Assembly (NCBI RefSeq): GCF_020171285.1
Contig: NZ_JAIUZI010000007.1
Location: forward strand, 62,001-126,000
Direction of reading: 5' to 3'
DNA length: 64,000 bases
Source of the DNA: Seohaeicola saemankumensis
GTDB taxonomy: Bacteria; Pseudomonadota; Alphaproteobacteria; Rhodobacterales; Rhodobacteraceae
A model generated the notes under the pieces. It saw nothing but the letters and a program-made list of their open reading frames with translations. It was not told where the DNA came from and searched no databases. Made by a program: the position numbers and the translations under genes. Within the stretch, counting starts at the first letter, position 1. Each line of letters opens with the position of its first letter. Shown here piece after piece: positions 8,626 to 16,729 of the stretch.

Positions 8626-9732
8626 ATGGCGCTGTCCCCCCTGAACCAGCGCCGCTGGCGCAACTTTTGCCGCAACCGCCGGGCGTATTGGTCGCTGATC
8701 GTGTTTTCGGTGCTGTTCACGCTGTCGCTCTTTGCCGAGTTCATCGCCAACGACAAGCCGATCCTCGTCAGCTATCGCGGCGAATTGCACATGCCGGTGT
8801 TCAACTTCTACCCCGAGACCGCCTTTGGCGGCGATTTCGAGACCGAGGCGGTCTACCGCGACCCCGAGGTGCAATGCCTGATCGTGTCGGGCGGTATTGA
8901 GGACTGTTTCGACGATCCCGAGGGTATTCTGGAGGAGATCGACGCCGGCACCTATGCGGCCGAAGGGTTTGACAAGGGCTGGGCGATCTGGCCGCTGATC
9001 CCCTATTCGTTCAACACCTCGGTCGACCGCCCCGGCGCGGCGCCATTGCCGCCCAACGCGCAAAACCTGCTGGGTACCGACGATGCCAAGCGCGACGTGC
9101 TGGCCCGCGTGATCTATGGCTTCCGGCTGTCGATCATCTTTACCCTGATCGTGACCACGGCCACCAGCCTGATCGGCATCTTCGCCGGCGCGATCCAGGG
9201 CTATTTCGGCGGCTGGCTGGACCTGATCATGCAGCGCATCATCGAGATCTGGTCCGGCACGCCGTCGCTTTACGTCATCATCATCATGTTCGCGATCCTG
9301 GGGCGCAGTTTCTGGCTGTTGGTGTTCCTGATGATCGCCTTTGGCTGGATGGCGCTGGTGTCGGTGGTGCGGGCCGAATTCCTGCGCGCCCGCAACCTGG
9401 AATACGTGCGCGCGGCCAAGGCGCTGGGCGTCGGCAACATGACCATCATGTTCCGCCACATGCTGCCGAACGCGATGGTGGCGACGCTGACGTTTCTGCC
9501 GTTCATCGTGACGGGCACCATCGCCTCGCTGGCGTCGCTCGATTTCCTGGGTTTTGGCCTGCCGTCCTCGGCGCCGTCGCTGGGCGAGCTGACGTTGCAG
9601 GCGAAACAGAACCTGCAGGCGCCCTGGCTGGCCTTTACCGCCTTTTTCACCTTTGCCATCATGCTGTCGCTGCTGGTCTTCATATTCGAAGGCGTGCGCG
9701 ATGCCTTCGACCCCAGAAAGACGTTTTCATGA
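8626..9732 (+). CDS. yejE: ABC importer permease YejE
   Basis: A 368-residue permease of the DppC/OppC class that pairs with YejB. The start SPLNQRRWRNFCRNRRAYWSL and the first membrane helix are followed by a periplasmic stretch (about residues 40-150, ending NAQNLLGTDDAKRDVLARVI) and five further helices. The EAA loop reads YVRAAKALGVGNMTIMFRHM. The C-terminus [20 protein letters not shown] is typical. Its last four bases overlap the yejF start (ATGA), suggesting translational coupling. Confidence 0.93.
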   Translation: MALSPLNQRRWRNFCRNRRAYWSLIVFSVLFTLSLFAEFIANDKPILVSYRGELHMPVFNFYPETAFGGDFETEAVYRDPEVQCLIVSGGIEDCFDDPEGILEEIDAGTYAAEGFDKGWAIWPLIPYSFNTSVDRPGAAPLPPNAQNLLGTDDAKRDVLARVIYGFRLSIIFTLIVTTATSLIGIFAGAIQGYFGGWLDLIMQRIIEIWSGTPSLYVIIIMFAILGRSFWLLVFLMIAFGWMALVSVVRAEFLRARNLEYVRAAKALGVGNMTIMFRHMLPNAMVATLTFLPFIVTGTIASLASLDFLGFGLPSSAPSLGELTLQAKQNLQAPWLAFTAFFTFAIMLSLLVFIFEGVRDAFDPRKTFS

Positions 9733-11306
9733 GCCTGCTGACGGTGGAAAACCTGCGCGTGTCGTTCCGGCAGGACGGCCAGGTCAGCGCGGCGGTGCGC
9801 GGGGTGTCGTTTTCGGTGGACCGGGGCGAAACCGTGGCGCTGGTGGGGGAATCCGGGTCCGGCAAATCGGTGACCGCGCTGTCCACCGTGTCGCTCTTGG
9901 GCGACAGCGCGATTGTCGAAGGCTCCGTCACCTACGACGGCCAACAGATGATCGGGGCGGACAGGAAACTGCTGCACGATGTGCGCGGCAACGATATCAG
10001 CTTCATCTTTCAAGAGCCGATGACCTCGCTCAACCCGCTGCACACGATCGAGAAACAGCTGGCGGAATCGCTCTCGCTGCACCAGGGGATGACCGGCGAG
10101 GCGGCGCGCGCCCGTATCCTTGACCTGTTGACCAAGGTGGGCATCCGCGATCCCGAAACCCGGCTGGGCGCCTATCCGCACCAGTTGTCGGGCGGGCAGC
10201 GGCAGCGGGTGATGATCGCCATGGCGCTGGCCAACAAACCCGATGTGCTGATCGCCGATGAACCCACCACCGCGCTGGACGTGACCATTCAGGCGCAGAT
10301 CCTCGAACTGCTGGCCGAACTGAAGCGGTCCGAGAACATGGGGCTGTTGTTCATCACCCATGACCTGGGCATCGTGCGCCGGATTGCCGACCGGGTCTGC
10401 GTGATGAAGGACGGCGAGATCGTCGAGACCGGCCCGACGGCCGAGATCTTTGATCATCCGCGACACCCCTACACGCAGAAACTGCTGGCCGCGGAACCCG
10501 GCGGCGCGCCCAATCCGGTGCCCGAGGAGGCGCCGGAAATTGCCCGCACCGACCACTTGCGCGTGTGGTTCCCGATCCAGCGCGGGCTGCTGAAGCGCAC
10601 GGTCGGCCATGTGAAGGCGGTGAACGACGCGAGCATTTCGGTGCGTGCCGGCGAAACCATCGGCATCGTGGGCGAAAGCGGGTCGGGCAAGACGACGCTG
10701 GCGCTGGCGATCATGCGGCTGATCGGCTCGGACGGGGGCATCACCTTTCAGGGGCAGGACATCCGGCAATGGTCCACGCGCGAGCTGCGGCGGCTGCGCA
10801 AGGACATGCAGATCGTGTTCCAGGACCCGTTCGGCTCGCTCAGCCCACGGATGACCTGTGCCCAGATCATTGCCGAGGGGCTGGCCATTCACCGGGTCGA
10901 CCCGGGCCGCGATACCCGCGACCTGGTGGCCGAGGTGATGGTGGAAACCGGGCTGGACCCGGCGGCGATGGATCGCTACCCGCATGAATTCTCGGGCGGC
11001 CAGAGGCAACGGATCGCCATCGCCCGCGCCATGGTGCTGCGGCCCCGGCTGCTGGTGCTGGACGAACCGACTTCGGCGCTGGACATGACCGTGCAGGTGC
11101 AGATCGTCGATCTGCTGCGCGATCTGCAGCGCAAGCACGGGCTGGCCTACCTGTTCATCTCGCACGACCTCAAGGTCGTGCGGGCCATGTCGCACAAGGT
11201 CATGGTGATGAAGCAGGGCGACGTGATCGAAACCGGCACGGCACGCGACCTGTTCGAGAATCCACAAAGCGACTATACCCGAACCCTGATTTCCGCGGCG
11301 ACCTGA
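9729..11306 (+). CDS. yejF: ABC importer ATPase with two fused nucleotide-binding domains, YejF
   Basis: A 525-residue protein with two complete ABC domains in tandem. Domain 1 has Walker A GESGSGKS, signature LSGGQRQR and Walker B VLIADEPT. Domain 2 has Walker A GESGSGKT, signature FSGGQRQR and Walker [13 protein letters not shown]. Each is followed by an oligopeptide-transporter C-terminal segment ([17 protein letters not shown]). One polypeptide thus supplies both ATPase sites for the YejB/YejE pore. It overlaps yejE by 4 bp and ends just before a double-hairpin element. Confidence 0.93.
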   Translation: MSLLTVENLRVSFRQDGQVSAAVRGVSFSVDRGETVALVGESGSGKSVTALSTVSLLGDSAIVEGSVTYDGQQMIGADRKLLHDVRGNDISFIFQEPMTSLNPLHTIEKQLAESLSLHQGMTGEAARARILDLLTKVGIRDPETRLGAYPHQLSGGQRQRVMIAMALANKPDVLIADEPTTALDVTIQAQILELLAELKRSENMGLLFITHDLGIVRRIADRVCVMKDGEIVETGPTAEIFDHPRHPYTQKLLAAEPGGAPNPVPEEAPEIARTDHLRVWFPIQRGLLKRTVGHVKAVNDASISVRAGETIGIVGESGSGKTTLALAIMRLIGSDGGITFQGQDIRQWSTRELRRLRKDMQIVFQDPFGSLSPRMTCAQIIAEGLAIHRVDPGRDTRDLVAEVMVETGLDPAAMDRYPHEFSGGQRQRIAIARAMVLRPRLLVLDEPTSALDMTVQVQIVDLLRDLQRKHGLAYLFISHDLKVVRAMSHKVMVMKQGDVIETGTARDLFENPQSDYTRTLISAAT

Positions 11307-11318
11307 CGGCCTGCGCGG

Positions 11319-11366
11319 AAAAAATCTTTGAAAGATTTTTTGCCCGGAATTTTTCAAAAATTCCGG
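11319..11366. repeat. Double AT-rich hairpin, copy 1 (probable bidirectional terminator)
   Basis: Hairpin 1 is AAAAAATCTT (11319-11328) with AAGATTTTTT (11332-11341). Hairpin 2 is CCGGAATTTTT (11344-11354) with AAAAATTCCGG (11356-11366), a perfect 11-bp arm with a one-base centre. It fills the gap between the convergent ends of yejF and the EF-G-like gene. Related elements lie at 23035-23080 and 41345-41389. Confidence 0.75.
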
Positions 11367-11376
11367 CGCCGGTGGC

Positions 11377-13302
11377 TCAGGCCTGCGCGTATGTTCCCTT
11401 TGCCCCGGCCTTGCCGCCGCGCAGCTCTTCGTAGTGATCAAAGCTGAAACAGGCCCAGCCGGTGCCGCGTGTCGCGCTGGCCAGTGTGCGGGTCAGCTCG
11501 TCCCGCGCAACTGCGGGCAGCAGGGCATTGAAGATCTCCCAGCCGGCGGCGTCGGGATTTGCCTCGAACCCCAGAACCTGGCCCTGCAGGCCGCTGATCG
11601 TGGGGACAAGGTCGCCGACAAAGTCGGACGGCAGGTGGATCTCGGCTTTCAATACCGGTTGCAGGACCACCGGTTTCGCCTCGGTCAGCGCATCGCGCAC
11701 GGCGGTTTTCCCGGCGGTTCGAAAGGCATAGTCGGAGCTGTCAACGGCGTGGTGTTTGCCGTCCGTCAGGGTCACTTTCAGATCCACCACCGGGTGGCCG
11801 TTTGGCCCCTCCTGCAGGGCATCTTCGGCGCCGGCCGCGACAGAGGGAATGTAGTTCTTGGGTACGGCACCGCCCTTGACCACGTCGTCGAATTCGAACC
11901 CGGCGCCGCGGGCCAGCGGCGTCAGCCGGATCACCACATCGGCGAATTGTCCCGCACCGCCGGATTGCTTGCGGTGGCGGTGCCGGTGATCGACCGGTTT
12001 GCTGATGGTTTCGCGGAACTCGGCCTGCACCGGTTCGGTCGTGATCTCGAGCGAGAAGTCGGCCTCGAGCTTTTCGCCCAGCCGCCGCATGTGGATTGGC
12101 CCCTGGGTTTCCAGCAGCGCGTGGCCGGTGGCATCGTCCTGTGACAGGCTCAGGCCGGGGTCGATTTCGGCCATCCGCGCCAGGGCGTTGGACAGCCGCA
12201 CATCATCGCGTTCGTGCGCGGGCATCACGATCTGGCGATGGGCGGAGGGGCGACTGTCGGCCCAGCGGGGCAGGGCCGTTTGACCGGCCGCGTCATAGAT
12301 CTGGCCAGGGTTGAGGTGATCGGACTTGACCGCCAGACCGACCTCTCCGGCGGCCAGTGACGCCAGCGGCGTCTTGGCGTCCAGCGCCGTCAGGCTGCCG
12401 ACCGTGGCGCCGCCGAGCTGGTCGTGTGCCTTGATCCCATCGCCCAGGGCCCGCAGCACGACCAGCTTGCCGATATGTTTCTTGACGTCGGCGAAACCGC
12501 TCAGCGCCAATGCACCTTCCCCGGCGCCGGCCCGTTCCGCGGCCACCTCGACGCCCGGCGCCTCGTGGCGCAGCGCCTTCATCAGCCGGGTCACGCCGTT
12601 GCCATGGCTGGCTGATCCCAGGTAGGCCGGGATCAGCGCATGGTTCTGCAGGACCTGCGCGGCAAGCTCGTAGATCTCTTCGCTGGGGGGCTGCTTGTCC
12701 TCGATCAGCTGTTCCAGCAGGTGGTCGTCGTAGTCGGACAATTCCTCCAGCAGTTCGGCGCGCGCCTCCTGTTCGCGGTCCTCGGCGGCCTTGGGCAGTT
12801 CGATCAGCACCGAATGCTGGCCTTCCTGATACTTCCACGCCCGTTCCGAGATCAGGTCGACCGCACCGACCACCTGCCCGCCCTCGCGGATCGGCACCTG
12901 CCGCAGGGTGATGTGGTGGCGGCAGTATCCCTGCAGCCCGGCGATGATGTCGCGGATGCGGCCATCGGCGCTGTCCATCCGGTTGATGAACAGGATGCAG
13001 GGCACGCCGGCCTCTTCCACCAGGCGCAGGTAGGGCGCCGCCAGCACGGCGGCATCCGGATCGGGCGGCACACAGACCACCGCGACATCCGATATCGCCA
13101 GCGCCGGCCCGGCATAGGCCAGCGTATCCGCGCCGCCATCGACGTCGATGGCCAGCCAGGGTTCGCCGATGTAATCAAAGGATTGCAACGTGACCACGCC
13201 ACCGACATCGAACCGGGTCGGGCGGCCGTCCAGCCCGGCGAGCGCGTCGATCAGTGTGGATTTGCCGGAATGGGTGGGACCGAGGACGGAAAAAACGCGC
13301 AT
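11377..13302 (-). CDS. Elongation factor G-like protein with degenerate GTPase motifs
   Basis: A 641-residue protein with the domain order of EF-G, and a C-terminus (DFVGDLVPTISGLQGQVLGFE) matching EF-G domain V. The P-loop (GPTHSGKST, residues 8-16) and NRMD (107-110, the NKxD motif) are kept. The switch I consensus ERGITI is not visible, and the DTPGH switch II motif is replaced by DVDGG (53-57), so the histidine that promotes GTP hydrolysis is missing. It is therefore not the housekeeping factor; its role is unknown. The start at 13302 is supported by an AAGGAG site. Related forms occur in other Rhodobacteraceae, as far as I recall. It stands alone, convergent to yejF. Confidence 0.82.
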   Translation of the reverse strand: MRVFSVLGPTHSGKSTLIDALAGLDGRPTRFDVGGVVTLQSFDYIGEPWLAIDVDGGADTLAYAGPALAISDVAVVCVPPDPDAAVLAAPYLRLVEEAGVPCILFINRMDSADGRIRDIIAGLQGYCRHHITLRQVPIREGGQVVGAVDLISERAWKYQEGQHSVLIELPKAAEDREQEARAELLEELSDYDDHLLEQLIEDKQPPSEEIYELAAQVLQNHALIPAYLGSASHGNGVTRLMKALRHEAPGVEVAAERAGAGEGALALSGFADVKKHIGKLVVLRALGDGIKAHDQLGGATVGSLTALDAKTPLASLAAGEVGLAVKSDHLNPGQIYDAAGQTALPRWADSRPSAHRQIVMPAHERDDVRLSNALARMAEIDPGLSLSQDDATGHALLETQGPIHMRRLGEKLEADFSLEITTEPVQAEFRETISKPVDHRHRHRKQSGGAGQFADVVIRLTPLARGAGFEFDDVVKGGAVPKNYIPSVAAGAEDALQEGPNGHPVVDLKVTLTDGKHHAVDSSDYAFRTAGKTAVRDALTEAKPVVLQPVLKAEIHLPSDFVGDLVPTISGLQGQVLGFEANPDAAGWEIFNALLPAVARDELTRTLASATRGTGWACFSFDHYEELRGGKAGAKGTYAQA

Positions 13303-13524
13303 GGAGGACTCCTTTTCGTCTGTGTCACGTATCACGTTGTTCGCTACACGACGGCGACCACGCGCTGTCCCGAAGGGCGTGCGCTTGGGGTCCTTGTTGC
13401 GGTCTGCCTGCCTCCATCCGGCAAGACGGGTGCGGACATCAATGCGAGACTCACCCCCGCCCGTACCTGCCGTCCGGTCAGTTTCGGTAACTCGACCCCG
13501 ATGCGTCAAGGGGGCCGAGCGGTT

Positions 13525-14880
13525 TTAGATGGCCGAACTGTGGCCTGCCTTGCTCAGGTCATAGGCGTCAAAGCTGCGGGCGATCATCCGGGTGAGCGGG
13601 CGCGCCTCTGGCGGAATGAACAGCCCCTCCGGCGTGATCTGCAGCAGACCGGGAAAGGCGCGGTCGGCCTCGGTGAACATCGCGTCCAGCCTGGACTGGC
13701 TGGTGTCAAAGCGATTGCGGATCTCGGCCACGTCAATGCGGAAATCGCACATCAGCGCCTCGATCAGCCGGGCGCGCAAGGCGTCTTCGCCCTTGAACAC
13801 ATGGCCCCGTGCGATCGAAAACTGGCCGTCGCGGATCGCCTTGGTGTGCACCGACGTGGCCGATGCGTTCTGGGCGAACCCCTGCGGGAATTTCGAGATC
13901 GACGAGGCGCCGATGCCGATCAGCACATCGGCCTGGTCATCGGTATAGCCCTGGAAATTGCGTTTCAGGGTGCCGGACTTCAATGCCCGGGTCAGGCCGT
14001 CTTCGGGGCGGGCGAAATGGTCGATGCCGATCTCGGCATAGCCGTCCCACAGGAACAGCCGGCGCGCGGTCTCGTCCAGTTCCAGCCGCTGTTCCGGCGT
14101 CGGCAGGGCGTCCGACGGGATCAGCTGCTGCCGTTTGGCCATCCAAGGCACATGGGCATAGCCATACAGCGCGACCCGGTCGGGGTTCAGCGCCAGCAGC
14201 TTCTGCACGCTTTCCGTCATCCGTTCCTTGGTCTGGAACGGCAGGCCATAGAGGATATCGGCATTCAGGCTCTGGATGCCGCGGGCGCGGATCATGTCGG
14301 CGGCGTCGCGGGTGACGTCATAGCTCTGGATCCGGCCGATGGTCTGCTGGATCTTGTCGTCGAAATCCTGCACCCCGATCGAGGCGCGGTTCATGCCCGA
14401 GCGCGCCAGCGCGTCCAGCCGGGCGGCGTCGATCTCGTTGGGGTCGATCTCGACCGAGAATTCGGCGTCAGGCCCCATCGGGGCGATGTCAAAGATGGCG
14501 CCGGCCAGGTCTTCCATCATGGCGGGGCTCAGCAAGGTCGGCGTGCCCCCGCCCCAGTGCAGCCGCGACAGTGTGACGCCCTCGGGCAGCCGGTCGCCCA
14601 GCAGGGCGATTTCGGCCTTGAGCGTCTCAAGGTAGGCCGCCACCGGACCGTCCGTCTGTGTGCCCTGGGTGCGACAGGCGCAGAACCAGCACAGGCGGCG
14701 GCAGAACGGGATATGGACATAGAGCGATATCGCGGAGCCAGGTGCCAGCCCCGAAATCCAGTCGCCAAAAAGACCGGCCCCCACGTCGTTGCTGAAGTGG
14801 GGGGCCGTCGGGTAGCTGGTATAACGCGGGACTTTCGCGTCAAATAAACCCAGACTCGCCAATTGAGATTTCGTAATCAT
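13525..14880 (-). CDS. hemN: Oxygen-independent coproporphyrinogen III oxidase (radical SAM)
   Basis: A 451-residue radical SAM enzyme that decarboxylates coproporphyrinogen III to protoporphyrinogen IX without oxygen. The 4Fe-4S motif CX3CX2C appears as YVHIPFCRRLCWFCAC near residues 52-67. The N-terminal VPRYTSYPTAPHF and the HWGGGTP glycine motif are typical of true HemN rather than the related HemW. An FNR-type box lies in the short interval to divergent fnrL, so anaerobic activation by FnrL is likely. No Shine-Dalgarno sequence is evident before the ATG. An oxygen-dependent counterpart, hemF, lies at 43271-44164. Confidence 0.96.
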   Translation of the reverse strand: MITKSQLASLGLFDAKVPRYTSYPTAPHFSNDVGAGLFGDWISGLAPGSAISLYVHIPFCRRLCWFCACRTQGTQTDGPVAAYLETLKAEIALLGDRLPEGVTLSRLHWGGGTPTLLSPAMMEDLAGAIFDIAPMGPDAEFSVEIDPNEIDAARLDALARSGMNRASIGVQDFDDKIQQTIGRIQSYDVTRDAADMIRARGIQSLNADILYGLPFQTKERMTESVQKLLALNPDRVALYGYAHVPWMAKRQQLIPSDALPTPEQRLELDETARRLFLWDGYAEIGIDHFARPEDGLTRALKSGTLKRNFQGYTDDQADVLIGIGASSISKFPQGFAQNASATSVHTKAIRDGQFSIARGHVFKGEDALRARLIEALMCDFRIDVAEIRNRFDTSQSRLDAMFTEADRAFPGLLQITPEGLFIPPEARPLTRMIARSFDAYDLSKAGHSSAI

Positions 14881-14915
14881 GACTTTAAGGTAGACTTTAA
14901 CGTCGAAAGACCTCT

Positions 14916-14929
14916 TTGACCCAGATCAA
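14916..14929. promoter_or_regulatory. FNR-type box between hemN and fnrL
   Basis: TTGACCCAGATCAA fits the FNR/FnrL consensus TTGAY-N4-RTCAA at every defined position. Its centre is about 42 bp upstream of the hemN start codon. Its right edge is 12 bp upstream of the fnrL ATG. This suits activation of hemN together with autorepression of fnrL. Confidence 0.85.
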
Positions 14930-14941
14930 TTGGTACAGCCA

Positions 14942-15685
14942 ATGAACGCGCCAGGACCGACAATTTCTGCGACTTGTTCCGATTGCCCGATCCGGCATCG
15001 GGCCGTTTGTGCGCAATGCGAATCCGACGAGTTGGAGCAGCTGGAAGAGATCAAGTACTACCGAAGTTTCGAGGCCGGCCAGACGATCATCTGGTCGGGC
15101 GACAAGATGGGCTTTGTCGGGTCGGTCGTGTCGGGCATCGCGACGCTGACGCAGACGATGGAAGACGGGCGCACCCAGATGGTGGGGCTGTTGTTGCCGT
15201 CGGATTTCGTCGGCCGTCCGGGCCGCGAAGGGGCTGCCTATGACGTTGTCGCGACAACAGATATCGTCATGTGCTGCTTTCGCAAGAAGCCGTTCGAAGA
15301 TCTGATGGTCAAGACGCCGCGCATCGCACACCGGCTGCTGGAAATGACGCTGGACGAGTTGGACGCCGCCCGCGAGTGGATGCTGGTGCTGGGCCGCAAG
15401 ACCGCGCGCGAGAAAATCGCCAGCCTGCTGTCGATCATCGCCCGCCGGGACGCATCGCTGAATACCGGCGGCCCGTCCGGCCCGATGGTGTTCGATCTGC
15501 CTCTGACCCGCGAGGCGATGGCCGATTACCTTGGTCTGACGCTTGAGACGGTGAGCCGCCAGATGTCGGCGCTGAAAAAGGACGGCGTGATTCGCCTCGA
15601 GGGCAAGCGCCACGTGACCATCCCCGACATGGGCCGCCTGATGGAAGAGGCCGGCGACGACAGCGACGGCGGTTTCCTGGTCTGA
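14942..15685 (+). CDS. fnrL: FnrL, oxygen-sensing Crp/Fnr-family regulator
   Basis: A 247-residue FNR-type activator. Four N-terminal cysteines (C12, C15, C23, C26), with a further Cys pair in DIVMCCF, can supply the ligands of an oxygen-labile 4Fe-4S cluster. A cyclic-nucleotide-binding-like beta roll follows (GQTIIWSGDKMGFVGSVVSG). The C-terminal helix-turn-helix is LTREAMADYLGLTLETVSRQ. Its ETVSR recognition helix matches FNR, which reads TTGAT half sites, consistent with the four such boxes in this window. The ATG at 14942 gives the FnrL-like N-terminus; an in-frame TTG at 14930 is an alternative. The FNR box 12 bp upstream suggests autoregulation. Confidence 0.95.
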   Translation: MNAPGPTISATCSDCPIRHRAVCAQCESDELEQLEEIKYYRSFEAGQTIIWSGDKMGFVGSVVSGIATLTQTMEDGRTQMVGLLLPSDFVGRPGREGAAYDVVATTDIVMCCFRKKPFEDLMVKTPRIAHRLLEMTLDELDAAREWMLVLGRKTAREKIASLLSIIARRDASLNTGGPSGPMVFDLPLTREAMADYLGLTLETVSRQMSALKKDGVIRLEGKRHVTIPDMGRLMEEAGDDSDGGFLV

Positions 15686-15759
15686 CCCCGGACATCTGAC
15701 ATCGGTAATCGGCGGGGCGGCTTTGCAAGGCCGCGCGCGCCCTGTCTGACGGTCTGCCC

Positions 15760-16632
15760 TCAGCCATCGGTGCCGAGCCACTGGCAGACACGGGCGATGG
15801 GGGTTCCCTGGCGAATGGGGCGGGGGCTCCACATGCGCAGGCTCTGCTCTGACGGAACCGTCTCGGCAAAGGGGGCGACAAGGTTTCCCTGCGCGAGGTG
15901 CCGCGCCAGCAGCGCCTCGTGCCCCATCAGCACGCCCGCCCCGTTCACGGTTTCCTCGACCGCCAGCGTGTAGAGCGAATAGACCGGTCCGGTTGGAACA
16001 AACGCGCGGCCCGGCATCGCCGTTTCCGCCCAGACCTGCCAGTCGCGGCGCCATGTCGTGTCACTCAGGCAGGGCACGTGCAGCAGATCCTCCGGCTTGG
16101 ACAGGCTTTGCGCCACCGCCGGGGAACAGACCGGAAAAATCCGGTCTTTGGCCACCACGGTGCCGCCTTCGGTGCCGAAAAAAAGGCATAGATCATAAGG
16201 CGTTCGCTTGAGATTCGGCGGCGCCTCCATCGCGGTGATCGAAATCCGGATCTCTGGCGCACTGGCCCTGAGTTGCGGCAATCGGGGTGACAGCCACAAC
16301 TGCGCCACCGATGGCAGCGCCGCGATGTGCACCCGTTGCGGGGCCGCCTCGGCCTGCAGTGTCTGCATCGCGCGCCCCAGCGCGTCAAAGGCGGCGGTGA
16401 GCTCTGGCAGAACCCGCGCGCCGATCTCGGTCAGCTCTACCTGCCGTGCGGAGCGGGTGAAAAGCTGGGCCTGCAGCGCCGTCTCGATGGATTTCACATG
16501 CGCCGACACCGCACCGGGGGTGACGCCCAGCTCGGCCGCCGCATCGGCAAACCCGCCCAGCCGCGCCGCCGCCTCGAAGGCGCGCAGCGCGTTCAGCGGC
16601 AATTGTTTCAGCCGGGGCGGGTCGATGGTCAT
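15760..16632 (-). CDS. LysR-family transcriptional regulator (GcvA-like)
   Basis: A 290-residue LysR-type regulator. It has an N-terminal winged HTH (LPLNALRAFEAAARLGGFADAAAELGVTPGAVSAHVKSIE) and a substrate-binding-like effector domain with AALPSVAQLWLSPRLPQLR, the pattern seen in GcvA relatives. It is divergent from the SHMT-like gene at 16730 and separated by 97 bp. That interval holds a palindromic T-N11-A site at 16640-16656. The regulator probably controls the SHMT-like gene and itself. The effector is unknown; serine or glycine derivatives are possible given the neighbour. Confidence 0.9.
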   Translation of the reverse strand: MTIDPPRLKQLPLNALRAFEAAARLGGFADAAAELGVTPGAVSAHVKSIETALQAQLFTRSARQVELTEIGARVLPELTAAFDALGRAMQTLQAEAAPQRVHIAALPSVAQLWLSPRLPQLRASAPEIRISITAMEAPPNLKRTPYDLCLFFGTEGGTVVAKDRIFPVCSPAVAQSLSKPEDLLHVPCLSDTTWRRDWQVWAETAMPGRAFVPTGPVYSLYTLAVEETVNGAGVLMGHEALLARHLAQGNLVAPFAETVPSEQSLRMWSPRPIRQGTPIARVCQWLGTDG

Positions 16633-16639
16633 GTCAAAG

Positions 16640-16656
16640 CCTTAGATTTTCTAAGG
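16640..16656. promoter_or_regulatory. Probable LysR-type operator between the LysR and SHMT-like genes
   Basis: CCTTAGATTTTCTAAGG is a 7+7 bp perfect inverted repeat with a 3-bp spacer and contains a T-N11-A LysR-box core. It begins 8 bp upstream of the LysR start codon and 74 bp upstream of the SHMT-like start. Confidence 0.6.
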
Positions 16657-16729
16657 GTAGTTTTTCGCAAAACTGGTTTGCGGGCAAGCCCCGGCATGCC
16701 GCATCCTGCAACCAACACAGGAGATGACC

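Noticed and set aside
9270..11441. Long open frame of 723 codons antisense to yejE and yejF
   Set aside because: A shadow of GC-rich coding sequence; yejEF on the other strand has complete domain motifs and coupling.
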